DNA of 64,000 nucleotides, taken from Pelotomaculum sp. PtaB.Bin104 (GTDB lineage: Bacteria > Bacillota > Desulfotomaculia > Desulfotomaculales > Pelotomaculaceae). Position 1 is the stretch's first letter. Each line of letters opens with the position of its first letter. Positions 1 through 9,896 of the stretch are shown one piece after another. A program made the translations under genes and the position numbers. The stretch spans positions 111,407 to 175,406 of the forward strand of contig MVQL01000209.1 in assembly GCA_002067205.1 (NCBI GenBank). Reading direction: 5' to 3'. Under the pieces are notes generated by a model. It had not been told where the DNA came from, did not search any database, and saw nothing but the letters and a program-made list of their open reading frames with translations.

Positions 1-1317
1 GTAAATTGCACCGTTCGGGGCCGCCACAACCGTTCTGGCACCTTTAAGCAAAGCTACCACACTCCAGTTCACTGCCGCTTTTCCGGCTACCGCGATACGG
101 TCCTCTTGGATTTCCTTGGTGGTTATATTCATTAAGCGGGCCATCTCACCCGGGTGAGGGGTAATCACTACCGGAGCCTGTACTTTTCTCATTATTTCCA
201 CTTCACCAGCCAAGGCATTTAAACCGTCGGCATCCAAGACGCAAGGAACCCGCACCGATGGTAAAAGTTCGCGCACCATAGCTACCACCTCAGGCTCCGT
301 GGATATACCCGGGCCGAGAGCCAGCACACTAGCTCCTTCCAATAAATTAAGGATGCTTTCACGCGCACTCAGGCTCAGGCTGCCCTTCTCGTTATCCGGC
401 AACGGAACAGTCATAACCTCACTAAGCTTAACCTCCATGATATTGTGGAGAGACTCCGGTACTGCTACTGTAATCAACCCTGCCCCGGCCCGAAGCGCGG
501 CCTCTCCGGCCAAGTAGGCCGCCCCGGTCATCCCACGTGATCCTGCTACTACCAGTACCCGCCCGAATGTCCCTTTGTGAGCCGCCGACGGGCGCAGCGG
601 CAGCCACTCCCGAACCAATTCAGCTGTAATTAAATAGCGCTGTGGTGCTTCTTTTTCAATAAGCCCCGGCGGAATCGAAATATCCGCCACATGCAGCTCT
701 CCTGCATAATTCGCACCCGGCTCAAGGATTAAGCCTAATTTAGGGAGGGCAAAGGTAACCGTGTGGGCTGCTCGAATGCACGATCCGAATACCTTGCCTG
801 TATCAGCCTCTAAGCCTGATGGAATATCTACGGCCACAATGGGCTTGACACTGCCGTTGAGCACTTCCACAATCCGCCCGACCTTTTCACCCATTTTTCC
901 ATGAAAACCAGTGCCGTAGATAGCATCGACAATTAGATCTGTGTTCATTAACACCAGGCGGACAATATTGATGCCGTCGCCGTGATGCAGCGAATAGATT
1001 TTTTGGTTCATCTTGCGCCAGATTTCCAAGTTTACCGCAGCGTCACCGGTAATTTCCTCTTCATCCGCCAACGCCAGTACCTTAACCTCCGCACCCATAT
1101 TAAACAGGTGGCGGGCGATTACAAAGCCGTCTCCACCGTTGTTTCCTTTACCGACAAACACTGTTATTACTTTGCCCCGAACGTTGCCAAGCACCTGTCT
1201 GATTACCTCAACTACTTGGCGTCCAGCGTTTTCCATTAGGATCAGGCCAGGCACCCCATACTCCTCAATAGCCGCTTGGTCCAGTTTTTTCATTTCACCA
1301 GCAGTAACTACCCGCAA
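1..1317 (-). CDS. nnrE/nnrD: Bifunctional NAD(P)H-hydrate epimerase / ADP-dependent NAD(P)H-hydrate dehydratase, C-terminus beyond window
   Basis: The protein repairs damaged NAD(P)HX in the cytosol. An N-terminal YjeF_N epimerase domain (about residues 1-215) carries the motif GKGNNGGDGFV near residue 60. It is followed by a ribokinase-like dehydratase domain that starts at GTFGRVLVVAGSRGMTGAA, with DADGLNAL and ITPHPGEM further on. The frame is still open at base 1, so the last part of the dehydratase is missing from this window. I place the start at a TTG (1317) because GGAGG lies nine bases upstream and no ATG precedes the conserved VTAGEMKKLD segment. It begins five bases after the acpS stop, so acpS-nnr is an operon, a common Firmicutes arrangement. 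Confidence 0.9.
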   Translation of the reverse strand, partial: MRVVTAGEMKKLDQAAIEEYGVPGLILMENAGRQVVEVIRQVLGNVRGKVITVFVGKGNNGGDGFVIARHLFNMGAEVKVLALADEEEITGDAAVNLEIWRKMNQKIYSLHHGDGINIVRLVLMNTDLIVDAIYGTGFHGKMGEKVGRIVEVLNGSVKPIVAVDIPSGLEADTGKVFGSCIRAAHTVTFALPKLGLILEPGANYAGELHVADISIPPGLIEKEAPQRYLITAELVREWLPLRPSAAHKGTFGRVLVVAGSRGMTGAAYLAGEAALRAGAGLITVAVPESLHNIMEVKLSEVMTVPLPDNEKGSLSLSARESILNLLEGASVLALGPGISTEPEVVAMVRELLPSVRVPCVLDADGLNALAGEVEIMRKVQAPVVITPHPGEMARLMNITTKEIQEDRIAVAGKAAVNWSVVALLKGARTVVAAPNGAIY

Positions 1318-1321
1318 AATT

Positions 1322-1708
1322 TCACGCCTCCTCTCTTACAGCAACAGCAAAGGCCAGCGCCCTGCTCCGATCATGGGACAGGCTTAGCAGTATTTTAGCA
1401 ATTCCTTTTTCAGCCGCCAAAGCGGCGGTGGCGCCATGCAACATCACCATAGGGCCATCCCCGCCCACTCTGCTAATCTCAACATCAGTCCAGCGCGCTC
1501 CGGCAAGACCGGTGCCCATTGCTTTTAAAACAGCTTCTTTAGCTGCAAATCTCGCCGCATAGCAGGCAAAGCGGTCCTGCCTGGCCTCGCAAAAACTGCG
1601 CTCGGTTGCTGTGAATACCTTCATTAAAAACCGTTCACCATTGCGTTCCGCCGCTTTTTTTATCCTTGCGATTTCAATTATATCTGTACCTATTCCGGCC
1701 AAATCCAT
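1322..1708 (-). CDS. acpS: Holo-[acyl-carrier-protein] synthase
   Basis: AcpS transfers 4'-phosphopantetheine from CoA to apo-ACP in fatty-acid synthesis. The N-terminal GIGTDIIEIARI supplies the Mg-binding Asp. The second signature, FAAKEAVLKAMGTG, lies in the middle. From the ATG at 1708 the protein is 128 residues, normal for the family. The frame could begin 21 codons earlier (1771), but that tail matches nothing in the family and neither start has a strong ribosome site, so the exact start is uncertain. It is followed five bases later by nnrE/nnrD. Confidence 0.92.
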   Translation of the reverse strand: MDLAGIGTDIIEIARIKKAAERNGERFLMKVFTATERSFCEARQDRFACYAARFAAKEAVLKAMGTGLAGARWTDVEISRVGGDGPMVMLHGATAALAAEKGIAKILLSLSHDRSRALAFAVAVREEA

Positions 1709-2038
1709 GGTCAACAAGAACCTTTGATCATTTTCCGGCAAAATCTCACTCCTGCAACATTTCGTTTTCATATTTTAATTCCCGACAGTTTAAAAAAACA
1801 GCGTGGTTATTGCTCAAGAAAATAGTGATAATTAACTGTCCAATTTGGACATATAAATAATTCTTGATTACATCATAGCACTTTTTTAATTATGTCCTTT
1901 AGTTCAGTCAGACTTAAAATATTGATTAACTCCATTTTTTGATGAGCACTAGCAACTTGCATCTCGTGACCTATTACTATACTAGTTTCCAATAAAATGT
2001 TAAGGAGCATATCTATTATTATTTTAATCGATCTCTAG

Positions 2039-2845
2039 CTAAAAACCTAAAATTTTCCTCAGTTTTTTTGCCTGAGCCCGGCTGACCGGAACTTCGCTTC
2101 CTTCCTTGTCTTCAACGATCAGATTGTAAGTTCCATTAAAAAAAGGCACAATCTCCTTAACTTTATGCAGGTTCACCAAATAACAGCGGTGGGTTCGGAA
2201 AAAGACCTGCTGGTCAAGCCTGGCTTCCAGTTCCTTCAATGTAAAGCGGGTGAAAAGTTTATCTTTATCTGTTTTAATGTAAACATAATCCTGTTCAGTA
2301 AAAGCGTAAAATATATCCGATTCAGTTACCAAAACAATTTTACCCTGTTTACCAGCCGGGATGCGGTCTATTTTGATGTTGTCAGGGCTCCGCCGCTGTG
2401 ACAACTTTGGCATGTTCTCACGGACTTGCCGGACCGGGCAGTCCGATGTTGCCGCCACTTCGGCTAATACAGCCGCATCCTGCACCAGCTTTGCCACCTT
2501 ATCTACCGCCCTTTTTAAGCGCACCGACTCAACCGGTTTTAACAAATAGTCTACAGCGTTCACTTCGAAAGCATAAACAGCATACTCCTGGTGATCGGAA
2601 ACAACTATAATATGTGGTTGTATTTGCAGGTCCTGAAGCTTTATGTACAGTTCTTCGCCGCTCATTCCGGGCATGGCCAGGTCCACGAAAACAACCTGGT
2701 AGTCTAATGCCTTGATCAGCTCTAGAGCCTCATGGGCGTTTGTGGCTTCACCGATTACTTCAATATTGATGAGATTGCTCAGAGCTAATCGCAATTCCTG
2801 CCTGGCTGGATAATCGTTATCGACGATCAACGCCTTGAGCTTCAC
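2039..2845 (-). CDS. LytTR-family response regulator (REC + LytTR DNA-binding domain)
   Basis: A two-domain transcriptional regulator of 268 residues. The receiver domain spans about 1-120; it starts ALIVDND and carries the phospho-acceptor Asp55 in VFVDLAMPG. After a poorly conserved linker, a LytTR DNA-binding domain covers about 165-268 (YVYIKTDKDKLFTRFTLKEL ... FFRTHRCYLVNL). The start is a GTG preceded by AAGGGGGG. No histidine kinase or obvious target gene sits next to it, so it is an orphan regulator here. LytTR regulators commonly control cell-envelope or carbon-starvation functions (CstA/LytS-type systems); the target is not visible. Confidence 0.9.
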   Translation of the reverse strand: MKLKALIVDNDYPARQELRLALSNLINIEVIGEATNAHEALELIKALDYQVVFVDLAMPGMSGEELYIKLQDLQIQPHIIVVSDHQEYAVYAFEVNAVDYLLKPVESVRLKRAVDKVAKLVQDAAVLAEVAATSDCPVRQVRENMPKLSQRRSPDNIKIDRIPAGKQGKIVLVTESDIFYAFTEQDYVYIKTDKDKLFTRFTLKELEARLDQQVFFRTHRCYLVNLHKVKEIVPFFNGTYNLIVEDKEGSEVPVSRAQAKKLRKILGF

Positions 2846-3488
2846 CGGTGAACCCCCCTTCTAAATAACGGCCTGCCTAAGCTTTTAATCACAAAAGTTT
2901 ATATAACACAACAATCAACTGATTGAAGCCGGTCGATTCAAGATCCGTGCTTTGGGTGGCTGTAAGGTCTTATTGCGGTAAAAATGATCCGTCTGCGGTG
3001 GGTTAAAGTCATTCCCAGAAATTAATTCAAAATTTCGGTGTTTTTGCCTAAACATTTATATATTCTACATCATGCTGTCAATTCCTTTACAATATCAAAA
3101 CTAATCCCGCGTTAGCGGGATTAGTTGGTACATTTTTGATTAATATTCATATTTTGACTAGTTATTAAACTATTCTCTGCCGTAAATAATATCCAAATAC
3201 CTAAGTTTTTGATTAGTTGAATATTATCAATTATGTTGAAAACAATGCTGACAAGCTTAATAAGGATGAAAGAGTTTCATGAAATGTACAACCAATATAA
3301 AACACTGCTGTATTACATGATCCTTTTTCCAAAGAATACTTTGCCCCTAAATAGTATCGTTAAAATAGATGTTTTCTGACACTACTTGTTTCTTAAATAG
3401 ACGAAAACTGGAACTTTCACCACCAACTCCAGCAGTTTATCCTGCCGGGTATTATCATTCACATACCAGGAGAGCAACTACCTTGTCT
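2846..3488. other. Gene-poor intergenic region
   Basis: About 640 bases between coaBC and the LytTR regulator, AT-rich and without a convincing gene. It holds the perfect hairpin at 3100-3125 (listed separately). A 26-codon GTG frame on the minus strand (3383-3463) follows coaBC directly but resembles nothing I recognise. Confidence 0.5.
3100..3125 (-). terminator. Perfect 11-bp hairpin, possible terminator
   Basis: ACTAATCCCGC and GCGGGATTAGT flank a GTTA loop. Read on the minus strand it is followed by TTTTGATATT, so it could end the transcript that comes through coaBC, although coaBC stops about 360 bases upstream. Confidence 0.45.
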
Positions 3489-4682
3489 TCACTTGAGCAA
3501 AACCAGCACTTCATCTAAAATGCGGTGCGCCAAGGCCAGCTTATCCATTTTGGGTAAGGAAACAATCCGTCCATCAGGAAAAATAAGCTTGGCAATATTC
3601 GTGTCAGTGCCGAAACCGGCGCCGGGCAACGTGACATCATTGGCCACTAGCATCTCCAGGTTCTTTGCCGCTACCTTCTTCTGGGCATTTCTCTCCAAAT
3701 CCTCGGTTTCGGCAGCGAAGCCAATCAGCAACTGTTGCTTCTTGATTCTCCCCAGTTCTGCCAAAATATCGGGGTTTTTTTCCAGTTCGATAGTCATGGT
3801 TTCCCCGTGTTTTTTTATTTTTTGTGCTGCCGTATTCCTGGGCCGGTAGTCAGCCACGGCCGCAGACATAATCACCACATCGACTGCTGAAAAGTTATCC
3901 AATACTGCTGCATGCATCTCAGCTGCCGTTTGCACCGGAACCACCTCCACACCAGCAGGTGGTCTTAGCTCTACCGGCCCGCTGATCAAAACTACACGGG
4001 CTCCCCGCCTGGCTGCAGCATCAGCAACAGCATAGCCCATTTTACCTGAACTTCTATTGGTCAGGTAGCGCACAGGATCCACCGGTTCTACGGTGGGTCC
4101 GGCGGTAACCATCACCGATCGCCCCTGCAGATCACCTTCGTTAGCAAAAATCGCTTCAATTTTATCCATAATCAGCTCAAGCTCGGCCAACCGGCCTCGT
4201 CCTTCGGTGCCACAGGCCAGCCGCCCCAGACCAGGCTCAACAAAATGATAGCCCTGGTCACCCAAAATAGCCAGATTGCGCTGGACAATACGGTTGTTAT
4301 ACATATTTACATTCATGGCAGGGCATATGATCACCGGACAACTTGCTGCCATCACCACGGTGGATATTAAGTCGTCAGCTATGCCGCCAGCTATTTTCCC
4401 AATAATATTTGCCGTAGCAGGAGCCAAGATTATCAGATCAGAGCCTGAGGCCAGGTCTATATGCTGTACGGAACCGCCCGCCGGCCGCTCAAACAAGTCG
4501 GTGTATACCTGCCGGCCGGAAAGGGTCTGAAATGTAAGCGGCGTCACAAATTCCCGGGCAGACTTCGTCATCATCACCCGTACCGCTGCCCCGGTTGCAG
4601 TCAGGCTGCTCACCAGTTGGGCCACCTTAAATACAGCAATCCCGCCGGTTACCCCAACCGTTATGTTTTTTCCAGCCAGCAT
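3489..4682 (-). CDS. coaBC: Bifunctional phosphopantothenoylcysteine decarboxylase / phosphopantothenate-cysteine ligase
   Basis: Two consecutive steps of coenzyme A synthesis in one polypeptide of 397 residues. The N-terminal flavoprotein decarboxylase (CoaC) shows VTGGIAVFK and the substrate-clamp motif CPAMNVNMYN. The C-terminal synthetase (CoaB) shows VTAGPTVEPVDPVRYLTNRS followed by GKMGYA, and KKNPDIL-type residues near the end. I chose the ATG at 4682 because AAGGAGGA sits seven bases upstream; the longest frame begins 11 codons earlier, inside the rpoZ end. It is the last gene of the yicC-remA-gmk-rpoZ-coaBC cluster. Confidence 0.95.
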   Translation of the reverse strand: MLAGKNITVGVTGGIAVFKVAQLVSSLTATGAAVRVMMTKSAREFVTPLTFQTLSGRQVYTDLFERPAGGSVQHIDLASGSDLIILAPATANIIGKIAGGIADDLISTVVMAASCPVIICPAMNVNMYNNRIVQRNLAILGDQGYHFVEPGLGRLACGTEGRGRLAELELIMDKIEAIFANEGDLQGRSVMVTAGPTVEPVDPVRYLTNRSSGKMGYAVADAAARRGARVVLISGPVELRPPAGVEVVPVQTAAEMHAAVLDNFSAVDVVIMSAAVADYRPRNTAAQKIKKHGETMTIELEKNPDILAELGRIKKQQLLIGFAAETEDLERNAQKKVAAKNLEMLVANDVTLPGAGFGTDTNIAKLIFPDGRIVSLPKMDKLALAHRILDEVLVLLK

Positions 4683-4698
4683 GTCCTTCCTCCTTGAA

Positions 4699-4905
4699 CT
4701 ACTTGATGCTAGCACTGTTCCGCTTCCAAGTAACCTTGTTTGCTGCTATTTCTTTTAAAGAAGTAGTTACCGGTTTATCACTGGCACCGTTGCCATCAGC
4801 GCTCCCTCTCTCGGTGAGAATTCTGGCCCGCTTTGCTGCCACCACCACCAGAGTATAACGGCTGTCTACTTTTTCCATCAGCTCATCGAGAGTTGTTCGA
4901 CTCAT
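4699..4905 (-). CDS. rpoZ: DNA-directed RNA polymerase omega subunit
   Basis: A 68-residue protein with the omega signature LDELMEKVDSRYTLVVVAAK and RARIL near the N-terminus. Omega helps assemble and stabilise RNA polymerase. Its position between gmk and coaBC is the standard Firmicutes order and supports the call. Confidence 0.93.
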   Translation of the reverse strand: MSRTTLDELMEKVDSRYTLVVVAAKRARILTERGSADGNGASDKPVTTSLKEIAANKVTWKRNSASIK

Positions 4906-4924
4906 AACTTCCCCTCACTTAATC

Positions 4925-5545
4925 CTACTGTCCAAATTGGGCAAAAAAAGCTTTAAAATGCCACGGGCGTGACTTTTCAGCGGTGATAATAGCACGGACT
5001 TTTTCCACGGCCTTCGCTAAATTATCGTTGATTACCACATAGTCGTAACGGCCGGCAAGCTTTAACTCATCAGCCGTATAGCTTAAGCGCTTTTCAATTT
5101 CCGCCAGGGAATCAGTGCCCCTTACGATCAGGCGCTCTTTCAGCTCAGACATAGATGGTGGAGACACAAAAATCAGCACCGCCTCAGGAAATTTTTCTTT
5201 TACCTGAAGGGCGCCCTGGATGTCTATTTCGAGAATAACATCGCTGCCCTGCTCCAGCGTCTCCAGCACAAATTGCCTGGAGGTACCGTAATAATTACCA
5301 TAAACTTCTGCCCATTCTAGAAACTGCCCTTCACGGATCATTTGACTAAAAATTTCTTTTGTTAAAAAAAAATAATGCTCTCCTTCTACCTCTCCAATTC
5401 TAGGTGACCTGGTCGTTGTAGAAATGGACAGGCGTAAAGCGGGATCTCCGTCGAGAAGAGCTTTACATATTGTTCCTTTTCCAGTTCCTGAAGGCCCGGA
5501 AACAACAAACAATATGCCTTTATGCAACGCAGCTGACTGGTCCAT
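4925..5545 (-). CDS. gmk: Guanylate kinase
   Basis: Phosphorylates GMP to GDP with ATP. The P-loop GPSGTGKGTI lies at residues 18-27. The GMP-binding region follows (STTTRSPRIGEVEGEHYFF), then the lid and the conserved LEIDIQGALQV. The length of 206 residues is typical. Only one base separates it from remA and 19 bases from rpoZ, consistent with one transcript. Confidence 0.96.
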   Translation of the reverse strand: MDQSAALHKGILFVVSGPSGTGKGTICKALLDGDPALRLSISTTTRSPRIGEVEGEHYFFLTKEIFSQMIREGQFLEWAEVYGNYYGTSRQFVLETLEQGSDVILEIDIQGALQVKEKFPEAVLIFVSPPSMSELKERLIVRGTDSLAEIEKRLSYTADELKLAGRYDYVVINDNLAKAVEKVRAIITAEKSRPWHFKAFFAQFGQ

Positions 5546-5546
5546 C

Positions 5547-5822
5547 TTAATCAGCTACATCCTCAGCTTGAGCCGGGGATTCCTTTGATACCAGGCGATG
5601 GGCTACAGTTTCCGGCTGCACGGCGGAAAGTATCACATGATCACTGTCAGCGATAATCACCGCTCTGGTACGGCGCCCGTAAGTAGCGTCTATCAACATA
5701 CCGCGGTCCCGGGCCTCAGTTATAATCCGTTTAATTGGTGCAGATTCCGGACTGACAATAGAGATTATCCGGTTAGCCGAAACAATATTCCCGAAGCCAA
5801 TATTGATTAACTTGATTTCCAA
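5547..5822 (-). CDS. remA: RemA-family extracellular matrix regulator (DUF370)
   Basis: A small DNA-binding protein of 91 residues. It has the family-specific N-terminus [17 protein letters not shown], followed by [10 protein letters not shown] and GRRTRAVII. In Bacillus RemA activates biofilm matrix and osmoprotectant genes. The gene lies between yicC and gmk, as it does across Firmicutes. The C-terminal 20 residues are acidic and variable. Confidence 0.93.
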   Translation of the reverse strand: MEIKLINIGFGNIVSANRIISIVSPESAPIKRIITEARDRGMLIDATYGRRTRAVIIADSDHVILSAVQPETVAHRLVSKESPAQAEDVAD

Positions 5823-5871
5823 TTCGCTTCCCCCTTATTATGTCTCCCGCAGGGTACCATGCAACAGCAGG

Positions 5872-6750
5872 CTATTCTATATTTTGAACCTGTTCTCTAA
5901 TTTTCTCCAACTCACTTTTCACTTCCACAGACAGCCGGCTGAGCTCCAGGTCGTTTGCCTTGGAGGCGATAGTATTGACCTCCCGGTTCATTTCTTGAAT
6001 TAAAAAATCCAGCTTTCTCCCGACTGGCGTACCAATTCCGAAGCAAGCATAAGCCTGACTTAAGTGACTGTCCAAGCGAACAGTCTCTTCGGTTATATTG
6101 GAGCGTTCAGCAAAAAGCGCTGCCTCTGCGGCAAAACGTGCGATGTCCAGAGTGCCGTCTTGAATAAACTCATTCAAACGAGCTTCCAGCCTAGCCCGAT
6201 AGTCCTCAACCACAATAGGTGCCCGCTCCCTGATTTTACAATTGATTTGGGATACCTGACCCACCCTTTGCCATAGGTCACTGGCCAAACGCTCTCCTTC
6301 AGCATCCCGCATCTGAATTAAATGCTTTATGGCAGCTTCTACCGCTTCCTGCACGGTAGGCCACCATTCTTCTAAGTTCTCAGCAGTTTCTTCCAGCGAA
6401 AGTACTCCCGGCAGGGCGACCAGGTGCTTTAGTTTAATCTTGCCTTCAACGCCAATGTCTTCCTGCAGTTCTTTCATTGCCTTATAATACGCCGCAGCCA
6501 GTGCTTTGTCAACTTTTACGGCTGTAGATTTTTCGCCATAATTCTCCACGCCTAAAAAGCCGTCTACCCGCCCGCGGGCCACCTGAGACTGAATCAATCG
6601 CTTGATTTGATCCTCCATGGGCATTAGTGAGCGGGGCATGCGTAACACCACTTCGCAAAAGCGATGGTTTACCGCCTTTAGCTCAACAGTAAATTTCTTA
6701 CCGCGCGCACTAGACTCCCCCCGGCCGTAGCCGGTCATGCTTCTTAACAA
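5872..6750 (-). CDS. YicC family endoribonuclease
   Basis: A 292-residue protein starting with the hallmark RSMTGYGRGE and ending with the conserved region GRKLDFLIQEMNREVNTIAS followed by KANDLELS. YicC proteins are endoribonucleases; E. coli YicC cleaves the small RNA RyhB. It heads the yicC-remA-gmk-rpoZ-coaBC run. The start could also be the ATG four codons further in, but the RSMTG residues upstream of it are conserved. Confidence 0.92.
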   Translation of the reverse strand: MLRSMTGYGRGESSARGKKFTVELKAVNHRFCEVVLRMPRSLMPMEDQIKRLIQSQVARGRVDGFLGVENYGEKSTAVKVDKALAAAYYKAMKELQEDIGVEGKIKLKHLVALPGVLSLEETAENLEEWWPTVQEAVEAAIKHLIQMRDAEGERLASDLWQRVGQVSQINCKIRERAPIVVEDYRARLEARLNEFIQDGTLDIARFAAEAALFAERSNITEETVRLDSHLSQAYACFGIGTPVGRKLDFLIQEMNREVNTIASKANDLELSRLSVEVKSELEKIREQVQNIE

Positions 6751-6872
6751 TTCTCCACCACCCGGTCTTTAATTGTTTAAGTTTATAATATATTATTAGC
6801 CAATGTAATTAAATTATTTTAGCAATAGGGATTGAGGGTTTTATTCGCTCTTGTCCGAGGAAAATCCTTCAT

Positions 6873-6925
6873 TTTTTAAAAAGAAAAGTGCAGTTAATGC
6901 AGCTCTTGCCGCATCAACTGCACTT
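6873..6925 (-). terminator. Intrinsic terminator of the aminotransferase gene
   Basis: AAGTGCAGTT (6886-6895) pairs perfectly with AACTGCACTT (6916-6925). On the minus strand the stem is followed by TTCTTTTTAAAAAAT. It lies 15 bases after the aminotransferase stop. Confidence 0.85.
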
Positions 6926-6939
6926 GAAAAAGCAAACTA

Positions 6940-8133
6940 TTAATGGATCTTCTCCATTAGGCTGGTAATGCGGTTCATTCCTTCCTTGATATTATCCATT
7001 GATACAGCATAGGACAGGCGCAAGCACTCATCATTGCCAAAAGCAACTCCCGGCACTAACGCCACCTGGGTCTCATCCAGGAGAATGGATGCTAAGTCAG
7101 TGGAATTGTTAATCACTTTTCCTTTATACGATTTGCCGAAGTAAGACTTTACATTGGGGAACAAGTAAAAGGCGCCGTCCGGCCGGGCACAGGTAACACC
7201 GGGTATGGCTAGTAACCGCTCCAGCATATAGTCCCTGCGCTTTTCATATTCCGCAACCATTTGATTAATTGGCTCCTGATCACCCATCAACGCAGCCACG
7301 CTGGCCGCCTGGGCAATTGAGGTTGGATTTGAGGTAGAGTGGCTTTGCAGATCAGCCATCGCGTTGGCCACAGAAATCGGCGCCGCAGTATAGCCAATCC
7401 GCCAGCCTGTCATGGCGTAAGCTTTTGAAACTGCATTAATCACCACCGTAAGCTCCTTAAGATCAGGAGAAATTGAGGCGATGCTGACATGGCGGAGACC
7501 GCCGTAGATTAATTTTTCATATACTTCATCGGAAATAACTGTAATATTATGCTTAACAATAACCTCCCCCAGCGCCCTCAGCTCCGTTTCGGAATACACT
7601 GCGCCGGTCGGGTTATTCGGAGTATTCAGGATTAACAAGCGGGTACGCTGGTTAATCGCCGACTCCAGCTCGGCCGGAGTAAGCTTAAACCCGTTAATCT
7701 CCCTGGTTTCCACTATTCTCGCCTCGGCCCCGGCGAGCTTGATTTGCTCCAAATAACTGACCCAGTAGGGAGCGGGTAAAATGACCTCATCTCCGGTATG
7801 AACAAGGACCTGGATGGCGTTGTAAAGGGAGTGCTTAGCGCCGGCGGAAACAACGATCTGGGTTGGCTGATAGTCAAGGCCCTGGTCTATCATAAATTTA
7901 TGACAGATCGCTTTTTTTAAATCGATAGTGCCCGCAACAGGCGTATATTTGGTCAAACCACCTCTTATAGCGGCAACAGCAGCATCTTTAATGTGTTCCG
8001 GGGTATCAAAATCCGGTTCCCCCGCACCAAAGCCGACCACACTGATACCTTTAGCCTTCATCTCTTTAGCCTTGGCGTCTATAGCCATGGTTGGGGACGG
8101 GCTGATCAAAAGCGCTCTACCGGATAATCTCAT
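6940..8133 (-). CDS. Pyridoxal-phosphate aspartate/aromatic aminotransferase, class I
   Basis: A cytosolic class-I aminotransferase of 397 residues. Visible features are GAGEPDFDTPEHI near residue 35, NTPNNPTGAVYS, SDEVYEKLIY and the PLP-binding lysine in NAVSKAYAMTGWRIG, with the substrate-carboxylate Arg in LRLSYA near the end. This is the AspC/AspB type Ib group, which accepts aspartate and sometimes aromatic or prephenate substrates; substrate cannot be settled from sequence alone. I chose the ATG at 8133 because AAGGAGG lies just upstream; a frame 12 codons longer has no ribosome site. A terminator follows directly. Confidence 0.9.
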   Translation of the reverse strand: MRLSGRALLISPSPTMAIDAKAKEMKAKGISVVGFGAGEPDFDTPEHIKDAAVAAIRGGLTKYTPVAGTIDLKKAICHKFMIDQGLDYQPTQIVVSAGAKHSLYNAIQVLVHTGDEVILPAPYWVSYLEQIKLAGAEARIVETREINGFKLTPAELESAINQRTRLLILNTPNNPTGAVYSETELRALGEVIVKHNITVISDEVYEKLIYGGLRHVSIASISPDLKELTVVINAVSKAYAMTGWRIGYTAAPISVANAMADLQSHSTSNPTSIAQAASVAALMGDQEPINQMVAEYEKRRDYMLERLLAIPGVTCARPDGAFYLFPNVKSYFGKSYKGKVINNSTDLASILLDETQVALVPGVAFGNDECLRLSYAVSMDNIKEGMNRITSLMEKIH

Positions 8134-8682
8134 TTTAATTATTCCTCCTTGAATAAAAACACAACACAAGAACTTCCTTACTTAATCTCTCTGGCAGCAT
8201 AAGTTGACAGGTGAAAAAACTTGTAACATTTCCTTATCACACTCAGAAACTTTATCTTATACATTCTATCATCATACTTAGAAGTTGCAACAAAATCAGA
8301 ATATGTATACATTATTATTCATTATCAATAAGAACACTGTGTAAGTAGCTACTTCATCTTCATTAAACTATGACAAATAACTTCATTATAGTTAAATTTT
8401 AGGTTGTATAACAAGTCCAAGCAGATTACTTCGTGCAAGAGAGACCGCCGAGAACTTATCAGACCTCCGGCAACAGCCGTTTGGTTGGTGTTTCTACAGG
8501 CTGTTGAAAACGAACGCTTATAAACCGATTCGCCTCAGGCTTATCGAGCAAATACTTAAAAATAAGGGGCAGGCTTCCAATCAATCGCCCTGCCGATTTA
8601 ACAATAATCCAATTTAAACCCTATATAATTAATAATCCTTTTAAAGGCTGAACCGGGAAATAATAAATCACTCATTTTTTTT
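8134..8682. other. Gene-poor region between dapF and the aminotransferase
   Basis: About 550 bases. The first 300 upstream of the aminotransferase are AT-rich. The part around 8440-8600 is GC-richer, with CAGGCTGTTGAAAAC and short broken frames, and looks like decayed coding or transposon DNA. I could not identify it. Confidence 0.4.
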
Positions 8683-9519
8683 CTAAACTTCGTATTCTCC
8701 TGTAAAAACCTCTTCGGCCGGGCCGGTCATGTAGACATGGTTGTCCGCCTCCCACTCAATCAGCAGGTCGCCGGCCTGCAAATGCACGGTTACTCGTCTG
8801 TTGGTTAGGGCGTTCAGCACACAGGCAACAGCAGTTGCGCAGGCACCGGTGCCGCAGGCCATAGTCTCGCCGGCCCCCCTCTCCCAAACCCTCATTTTTA
8901 CCTCATTGTGATTGATTACCTGAATAAACTCAACGTTAGTCCGGCGGGGAAACAAACTGTGCCGCTCAATAGCCGGCCCGGCTACAGGCAGGGGGGCTTG
9001 ATCCACATCCGGTACGAAAATGATGCAGTGAGGGTTGCCCATGGAGACCGCGGTGACCTGATAGGTAATCCCAGCCGCCTCCAGCGGCTCACCGATTACC
9101 CGGCCGGGAGGCCCGTCCATCGGTATTTCCCGACGCTCCAGGTGCGGCTCCCCCATATCCACCCGGACTAGTTGGACACAGCCGTCCTTGATAATCAACT
9201 CGGGCTGCATGAGCCCGGCCAATGTCTGCACTCTGATCCGGCTTTCTTTGACCAGACCGTGCTCAAAGAGATACTTGGCCGCACAGCGGATAACATTCCC
9301 GCACATTTCCGCCTCACTGCCGTCAAGGTTAAAAATGCGCATGTTCACGTCGGCTGTTTCCGAGGGGAGCAGCAATACCAGGCCATCGGCGCCGATGCCG
9401 AAATGCCGGTCACAAGCCTTCACTGCCAGTTTGGATAAATCTATTCCTTTAAGCTTATCCTCAAAGCAATTGACCAAAATAAAATCGTTGCCAAGTCCCT
9501 GCACCTTGGTAAAATGCAA
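8683..9519 (-). CDS. dapF: Diaminopimelate epimerase
   Basis: Interconverts LL- and meso-diaminopimelate for lysine and peptidoglycan synthesis. The two catalytic cysteines are visible in [15 protein letters not shown] and [16 protein letters not shown]. The N-terminal [15 protein letters not shown] is typical. The start is taken as a TTG at 9519 because GGGAGG lies 7-9 bases upstream and family homology begins exactly there; the longest frame adds 33 cysteine-rich residues that match nothing. The resulting length of about 278 residues is normal. Confidence 0.94.
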   Translation of the reverse strand: MHFTKVQGLGNDFILVNCFEDKLKGIDLSKLAVKACDRHFGIGADGLVLLLPSETADVNMRIFNLDGSEAEMCGNVIRCAAKYLFEHGLVKESRIRVQTLAGLMQPELIIKDGCVQLVRVDMGEPHLERREIPMDGPPGRVIGEPLEAAGITYQVTAVSMGNPHCIIFVPDVDQAPLPVAGPAIERHSLFPRRTNVEFIQVINHNEVKMRVWERGAGETMACGTGACATAVACVLNALTNRRVTVHLQAGDLLIEWEADNHVYMTGPAEEVFTGEYEV

Positions 9520-9896
9520 AATAAAAGCCTCCCATCTGCATAATATATTGCAGTTTATATCATTTATTTGATGTACCTGCCGACTTAAGCACCGACAAGA
9601 GCACTCAATGTTTTTCATCCTGCCATTAGTATCGCTTTAGCGGAATCTTCGTGAAACTCATCATACCAGCGGATAAATACGGCGGATTGATTACTGGCTT
9701 CAGACTGCTGACAACTTTAAGCTTATAGCGCAAAGGTTTTTACTTACCAACTGCGGTGTCCAAAGTTATAAATATAAAAATTTCTGCTGGTGAGCCCTAC
9801 CTGCATAGAGGTCTTTATTATAAATAATATCATCGTCAATTGGTGCTGCAGCAACAGTATATATCAAATTATTACTATATTCATATTCTATCGTAT
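9520..9896. other. Intergenic region upstream of dapF
   Basis: About 375 bases without a recognisable gene or riboswitch. On the minus strand a short frame ending at about 9619 (containing [15 protein letters not shown]) reads like the tail of a protein but is closed by a stop about 28 codons upstream. Confidence 0.4.

Noticed and set aside
299..517. Plus-strand ORF opposite nnrE/nnrD
   Set aside because: Shadow of the minus-strand frame, which has clear family motifs throughout; composition is Ala/Ser/Pro-rich as expected of an antisense frame.
8480..8600. IS element end at CAGGCTGTTGAAAAC
   Set aside because: No transposase frame and no paired inverted repeat could be found.
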